Shown here: positions 5,618 through 8,782 of the stretch, piece after piece | Numbering within the stretch: position 1 is the first letter of the stretch | How the letters are laid out: the number at the start of each line of letters is the position of its first letter | Source of the DNA: Syntrophomonadaceae bacterium | GTDB taxonomy: Bacteria; Bacillota; Dethiobacteria; DTU022 | Direction: 5' to 3' | Length of the DNA stretch: 8,782 nt | Assembly: GCA_007130585.1 (NCBI GenBank) | Contig: SLSE01000133.1 | Coordinates: forward strand, 1-8,782 | Program-made: the position numbers and the translations under genes | Notes under the pieces: model-generated | Told to the model about the DNA's origin: nothing | Seen by the model: only the letters and a program-made list of their open reading frames with translations | Databases searched by the model: none

Positions 5618-6370
5618 ATGAAAATATTTTTCCACCCCGATTTCCTTGAACAGTATGCTTTCGATCCGGCCGCCGAGCCGGGGCGCCTTGATCCGGCCCT
5701 GGATGCCCTCAGGGACGGGTACACGTTTTCCGAGCCGCGGCCCGCTGAGCAGGAAGAGATCCTGAGGGTCCATACCGAAAGGCACTGGCGCAGCATAGCA
5801 TCGGACGAACTGCTTCTCCACACCGCTCTGCTGGCGGCAGGCGCTGCCCTCGAGGCAGCAGAAACAGCGGTTAACGGCGGGCAGGCCTTTGCCCTCTGCC
5901 GGCCGCCCGGCCACCACGCTTCGGCTGATTCAAGCTGGGGTTTCTGCTATTTCAACAATATTGCCGTGGCAGTAAAACACCTGCTCCACCAGGGCAAAGT
6001 CGAATCCGCGCTGATTGTCGACTTCGACCTGCATTTCGGCGATGGGACGGCCTCCATTTTCCAGGGGGATCAGGCGGTCAAGTTCTGGCACAGCCGGGAA
6101 GGAGCGGCCCGGCGCTATACTGACATCCTGGAAAAGGATCTGCAGAGCTGCAGTTCGGACCTGGTTGCCGTTTCGGCCGGGTTTGACCGCGGCGTTGACG
6201 ACTGGGGCGGAATGCTTACCGCTGACGATTACTACCTGATTGGAACCCTCCTGGGCGATTATGCCCGGCAGAAGTGCGGGGGGAGGATTTTTGCCGTTCT
6301 GGAAGGCGGCTATAACCCCATGGCCCTGGCCGGAAATATTGAGTCCTTCCTGGAAGGCCTCCGGGAGTAG
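5618..6370 (+). CDS. Short histone-deacetylase-superfamily amidohydrolase (250 aa)
   Basis: This is a zinc-dependent amidohydrolase of the HDAC/acetylpolyamine amidohydrolase/AcuC fold, expected to remove acyl groups from lysine side chains, polyamines or small amides in the cytoplasm. The tandem active-site histidines are in RPPGHHA (H99, H100). GFCYFNNIAVA (108-118) follows. Zinc ligands are D137 and H139 of DFDLHFGDGT (135-144) and D190 of SAGFD (186-190). The LEGGYN loop (228-233) supplies the transition-state tyrosine Y232. The protein is much shorter than usual (about 300-370): the segment between the FGDGT motif and SAGFD is cut to about 40 residues. The usual second histidine after DxDxH is phenylalanine (F140). 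All catalytic residues remain, so it is probably an active short-form enzyme. A purine-rich site (5596-5606) lies 11 bases before the ATG. Substrate unknown. Confidence 0.85.
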   Translation: MKIFFHPDFLEQYAFDPAAEPGRLDPALDALRDGYTFSEPRPAEQEEILRVHTERHWRSIASDELLLHTALLAAGAALEAAETAVNGGQAFALCRPPGHHASADSSWGFCYFNNIAVAVKHLLHQGKVESALIVDFDLHFGDGTASIFQGDQAVKFWHSREGAARRYTDILEKDLQSCSSDLVAVSAGFDRGVDDWGGMLTADDYYLIGTLLGDYARQKCGGRIFAVLEGGYNPMALAGNIESFLEGLRE

Positions 6371-6393
6371 TTTTCAGATTTCCGCGCCCTGGC

Positions 6394-6648
6394 TTACTTG
6401 TCCCTTTCCAGGTCATAAATTACTTTTTCCAGGTACCACTCTTCGCTGCGCCCGGGGAAACGTTCTTTCAGGCTGGCCACATAACGGTCTATGGTCTCGT
6501 CGGCTTCTTCAGGAGGCTGCCTCAGCATACGGCGAATCTGCTGCCGCAGTGATTCTTCTTTGCCCCTGGCTATTCCCCCGCTGCGGCGCGACCAGAGATA
6601 GAAAATAATGAACAGCAGGATTGCTAATCCTACAATTCCAACTTCCAT
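6394..6648 (-). CDS. Small single-span membrane protein, function unknown (84 aa)
   Basis: I do not recognise this family. Residues 4-19 form one hydrophobic span, followed by RR at 21-22, which suggests an inserted N-terminus with a cytoplasmic tail. The tail (23-84) is highly charged and helical in character, with a basic stretch (35-43), PPEEADETIDRYV (45-57) and a C-terminal FPGRSEEWYLEKVIYDLERD block (64-83). The gene is supported by a strong ribosome site AGGAGGG (6665-6659) 10 bases before the ATG and by a leftward extended -10 TGTTATAAT (6757-6749). It converges on the deacetylase-fold gene with only 23 bases between stops and no evident terminator there, so the transcripts probably overlap. 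Confidence 0.7.
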   Translation of the reverse strand: MEVGIVGLAILLFIIFYLWSRRSGGIARGKEESLRQQIRRMLRQPPEEADETIDRYVASLKERFPGRSEEWYLEKVIYDLERDK

Positions 6649-6674
6649 AACAGGTGTACCCTCCTATCAGATAA

Positions 6675-6757
6675 TGGTATAATTTATACAGGGGTAGCTT
6701 TACTAAGACTGGCGGGTATAATGAAGTGCTGCCCAGTTCTTTATAATAATTATAACA
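6675..6757. promoter_or_regulatory. AT-rich divergent promoter region with symmetric -10-like boxes
   Basis: This stretch lies between the small membrane gene and the DUF2937 gene. GTATAA-T-TTATAC (6677-6689) and TTATAAT-A-ATTATAA (6741-6755) are perfect odd inverted repeats. Rightward candidates are extended TGGTATAAT (6675-6683) and TATAAT at 6717-6722 and 6742-6747. The leftward candidate is extended TGTTATAAT (6757-6749). No convincing -35 accompanies any of them, so the starts actually used are uncertain. Confidence 0.45.
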
Positions 6758-6763
6758 TAACAT

Positions 6764-6880
6764 GCTGCCGCTTAACCGGCCCCCGGGCGCATCCGGGCCA
6801 GCTGAACCCCGCCAGCCTGCACCTGGAAGCTGCCCGAACCGGGTGCGCCAGGTAAATATTAACAGGGCTGCGCCGGCAGC
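6764..6880 (+). ncRNA. Predicted folded leader (long imperfect hairpin) of the DUF2937 gene
   Basis: Nested complementarity is visible. GCTGCCG (6764-6770) pairs with CGGCAGC (6874-6880). GGCGCATCCGG (6786-6796) pairs with CCGGGTGCGCC (6839-6849) with one G-U pair. GC plus AGCT (6797-6803, one bulge) pairs with AGCTGC (6828-6833). CCAG (6812-6815) pairs with CTGG (6823-6826). The fold ends 5 bases before the ribosome site. It could be a cis-regulatory RNA or a GC-rich repeat element. I do not match it to a known riboswitch class. Confidence 0.4.
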
Positions 6881-6897
6881 AAAACGGAGGAAAGAAT

Positions 6898-7464
6898 ATG
6901 CTTAAATTGCTGCGCCACCCCGTGAAATTCCTGGACGGCATTGCCGACCGTATTGTTACGGTGCTCGGGGCGGTATCGCTTTCCCAGTTCCCACAGTTTT
7001 ACGGCCAGTACATGCAGCGGCTGGGCGGGCACCTTGATGAAGCCAGGCGGGCCCTTGAACAGTATATCCAGGCGGCCCGGAACCTTAACATGTCCCTTGA
7101 GGAGTACATAACCGAGCACCTGGAGTCGGGAAGTGATGTTTTCGTCTCTACCGGGGAGGTAATCCGGGACCTGGTAAACAGGGTGGAAACCCTGGAGCAG
7201 TCTTACAGCGCCCTGCAGGACGCCACAATTTACAACCGCTGGTTTGTTTTCATGAGAGAAGTTGACTGGTCCATCGCCGCGGGGACCTGGGAGAATTTCG
7301 TACCGGGAGTCCCGACCACCGTAGAAGGCCTGACCTATGCTGTGGCCGGTTTGCTGATCGGATGGGGGCTGTATCTTCTTTTTAAAACCGCTGTCACCTT
7401 CCCGGCAAAAGCAATAAATGCCAGAAGAAAGAAGTCCAAAAGCCCCCGGGAGCGGGAGGAGTAG
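6898..7464 (+). CDS. DUF2937-family membrane protein (188 aa)
   Basis: The sequence fits the uncharacterised DUF2937 family: a hydrophobic N-terminal segment (about 15-33), the QYMQRLGGHLDEARR motif (37-51), a helical middle with LEQY and LEEYITEHLESG, then VFMREVDW (117-124), TWENFVPGVP (130-139) and a glycine-rich membrane span at about 144-163 (TYAVAGLLIGWGLYLLF). A basic tail (176-188) follows and is probably cytoplasmic. GGAGG (6886-6890) lies 7 bases before the ATG. The gene stands alone between convergent and divergent neighbours, with a folded leader in front and a hairpin behind. No reaction or partner is known. As I recall, the family is described mostly from Proteobacteria, which makes this setting less usual. 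Confidence 0.72.
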   Translation: MLKLLRHPVKFLDGIADRIVTVLGAVSLSQFPQFYGQYMQRLGGHLDEARRALEQYIQAARNLNMSLEEYITEHLESGSDVFVSTGEVIRDLVNRVETLEQSYSALQDATIYNRWFVFMREVDWSIAAGTWENFVPGVPTTVEGLTYAVAGLLIGWGLYLLFKTAVTFPAKAINARRKKSKSPREREE

Positions 7465-7471
7465 CTTTCAG

Positions 7472-7501
7472 AGGCAGGCTGAAACCCCGTAGCCTGCCTT
7501 T
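7472..7501 (+). terminator. Probable intrinsic terminator after the DUF2937 gene
   Basis: AGGCAGGCT (7472-7480) pairs perfectly with AGCCTGCCT (7491-7499) around a 10-base loop, starting 8 bases after the stop. The T-tract is only TTT before CCC, so it is a weaker terminator by sequence. In the leftward direction no T-run follows. Confidence 0.55.
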
Positions 7502-7603
7502 CCCATAGATTCAACAGGTCTTTGCTCAGCTGCTGTCCGCTGAATATAGGATTTCCTCTCAATAGATTAAAAATAGTCGGGCCTGTTTTGTTAACTTATC
7601 AGG

Positions 7604-8203
7604 CTACTGCCGCCTCAACCCGTTCCAGGCGGCAGGCAGGTCTCCGGGCCGATCGACATCGGCAAGTTTTTCCAGGCAGGCTGTTTTCAGCCCGAGTTCG
7701 GCCGCTGCTGCCAGGGTCTGGCGAAAAACCAAGCTGCTTCCCCAGGTTATATCCTGCAGTAACTCTTCGTACAGCCTGCGCAGGCCGATCAGGTAATAAC
7801 CGCCGTCGGCGGCAGGTCCCAGGACCAGGTCGGTCCGGACGAGCAGTCCAAATGCCTTTTCGATATGAGCCGGGGAAAGGCCCGGGCAGTCGGTTCCGAT
7901 TACGACTACCCGGTCATGCCCCGCAGAAAATGCTTCTTTAAAAGCATGGGCCAGCTTTTCTCCCAGGGTCCGTCCTTCCTGTTTGCCGTAAAGAATCCCT
8001 TCACCCAGCCACTTTTTCATCAGCCCGCGGCTGCCTCCCGTAAAGCGCACCTCAATTTCTCCTGCAAAACTGCCGGCCTGGCGAAGAGTGTGTTCGGCCA
8101 TTTCGCGATGCAGCTTAAGCGCTCCTTCCCGGCCCAGGGCCGGTATAAGGCGGGTTTTTACGGCCCCGGCCTCGGGGTAACGGGTGAAAATGACCAGCCT
8201 CAT
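7604..8203 (-). CDS. DUF2064 / TIGR04282 glycosyltransferase-like protein linked to ArsS (199 aa)
   Basis: This is a nucleotide-diphospho-sugar-transferase-fold protein of the DUF2064 family, which recurs beside ArsS in arsenosugar-type clusters and is proposed to act as a glycosyltransferase there. Motifs in order: FTRYPEAGAVKTRL (6-19), the N-terminal nucleotide-binding loop; GTDCPGLS (103-110), carrying the acidic nucleotide/metal motif; LGPAADGGYYLIGL (128-141); and ADVDRPGDL (181-189). Length is normal for the family. The ATG directly follows the ArsS stop codon (TAG at 8206-8204, ATG at 8203-8201), with no clear ribosome site of its own, so it is probably translated by coupling. No convincing terminator is visible after its stop. 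Its exact substrate is not established. Confidence 0.83.
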   Translation of the reverse strand: MRLVIFTRYPEAGAVKTRLIPALGREGALKLHREMAEHTLRQAGSFAGEIEVRFTGGSRGLMKKWLGEGILYGKQEGRTLGEKLAHAFKEAFSAGHDRVVVIGTDCPGLSPAHIEKAFGLLVRTDLVLGPAADGGYYLIGLRRLYEELLQDITWGSSLVFRQTLAAAAELGLKTACLEKLADVDRPGDLPAAWNGLRRQ

Positions 8204-8782
8204 CTACTCGTTACCGGCATCCAGGGCGCCGCCGCAAGATGACCCTGCTCCGGCGGTACAGCCCAGGCAGTAATCTCCGGTAACTATGTACCTTTCACTG
8301 AATGCCTGCCGGTTGAAGCTGGAAATGTGAGGATTTTCAACAAGGGCGGCCTGCCCGAGGGCCAGGTTAAAGTCACAATCGTAAAGGGTCCCGTCCCAGC
8401 CGACGGAAACCTGGCTCCGGCACATCAGGCTGTCGAGCGTCCGCTGGTTAAATGAACAGTGGAGCAGCTCCAGGTATTCATTCAACCTTCCGTCACCGGA
8501 GAGCATCTTCCGGAAACGGCCGATCGGCATGTTGGTCAGCACCAGGAGACGGTTAAAGAATATACCGAAACGCAGCTGCAGCTCCCTTCGGTAAGCTGTT
8601 TCCAGCTCCTCCTGCCGCCCGGGAAGCGCCGCCCCTGCAGGATTATAAACCAGGTCCAGTTCCGGCCCTTCCCCTGTTCCGTAGCCCAGGGAGTTAAGCA
8701 TTTTGAGGACGGTAATGCTTTTTTTGTAGACGCCATCCCCGCGCTGGGTGCGGACATTATTTTCCATGTAGCAGGGCAGGGA
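8204..8782 (-). CDS. arsS: Arsenosugar biosynthesis radical SAM protein ArsS, C-terminal 192 residues
   Basis: The frame is open to the window edge, so this is a partial gene. An internal ATG at 8767 is not the start: the codons before it read SLPCY, continuing into MENNVRTQRGDGVY, a block conserved inside ArsS. The fragment holds the later part of the radical SAM barrel (1-50, including SLPCY and LNSLGYGTGEGP) and the C-terminal DUF3641 region: FFNRLLVLTNMPIGRF (75-90), VSVGWDGTLYDCDFN (126-139) and CLGCTAGAGSSCGG (172-185). ArsS acts after arsenite methylation, joining a 5'-deoxyadenosyl group to dimethylated arsenic on the way to arsenosugars. The CxxxCxxC cluster motif lies outside the window. 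C172, C175 and C183 are strongly conserved-looking and may bind metal (inference). The glycosyltransferase-like gene follows directly. Confidence 0.88.
   Translation of the reverse strand, partial: SLPCYMENNVRTQRGDGVYKKSITVLKMLNSLGYGTGEGPELDLVYNPAGAALPGRQEELETAYRRELQLRFGIFFNRLLVLTNMPIGRFRKMLSGDGRLNEYLELLHCSFNQRTLDSLMCRSQVSVGWDGTLYDCDFNLALGQAALVENPHISSFNRQAFSERYIVTGDYCLGCTAGAGSSCGGALDAGNE

Noticed and set aside
8204..8767. ArsS-like gene starting at the ATG at 8767
   Set aside because: The frame stays open past this ATG to the window edge, and the upstream codons encode conserved ArsS residues (SLPCY), so the ATG is internal.

Overview
The window looks like chromosomal DNA from a bacterium with a Gram-positive-type genome, probably a Bacillota member of the Desulfotomaculum/Pelotomaculum kind. 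This placement is an inference from moderately high GC in genes, AT-rich promoters close to the sigma-A consensus, purine-rich ribosome sites, TTG and GTG starts, and the gene mix (LicD-like enzymes, a teichoic-acid/O-antigen type exporter, ArsS with a DUF2064 partner). I see no tRNA, rRNA, CRISPR array, insertion sequence or phage gene. Genes are tightly packed and no gene-free stretch exceeds about 250 bases.

Left part (1-4007): two overlapping LicD-like genes run leftward (1-665, cut by the window edge, and 662-1450). From the same 210-base divergent control region an ABC-2 exporter runs rightward: a Wzm/TagG-type permease (1661-2437) and an unusual ATPase carrying two complete Wzt/TagH-type nucleotide-binding domains in one chain (2472-4007). 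The likely joint job is making or exporting a surface glycan and decorating it with a phosphorylated substituent. A bidirectional terminator closes this block.

Middle (4045-6648): leftward genes for a MORN-repeat/DUF4282 membrane protein and a small flavodoxin-family protein. A short histone-deacetylase-fold amidohydrolase is divergent from the flavodoxin. Convergent with it is a small single-span membrane protein of unknown function. No common pathway is evident here.

Right part (6649-8782): a 249-base region with AT-rich symmetric promoter-like boxes and a GC-rich imperfect hairpin leads into a rightward DUF2937-type membrane protein gene. Convergent to it, running leftward from beyond the window edge, is an arsenosugar-type pair: the C-terminal part of ArsS (radical SAM) directly abutting a DUF2064/TIGR04282 glycosyltransferase-like gene.

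The parts most worth a second look are the fused tandem Wzt ATPase with its divergent LicD pair and the palindrome between their promoters, the MORN/DUF4282 protein, and the folded leader of the DUF2937 gene.
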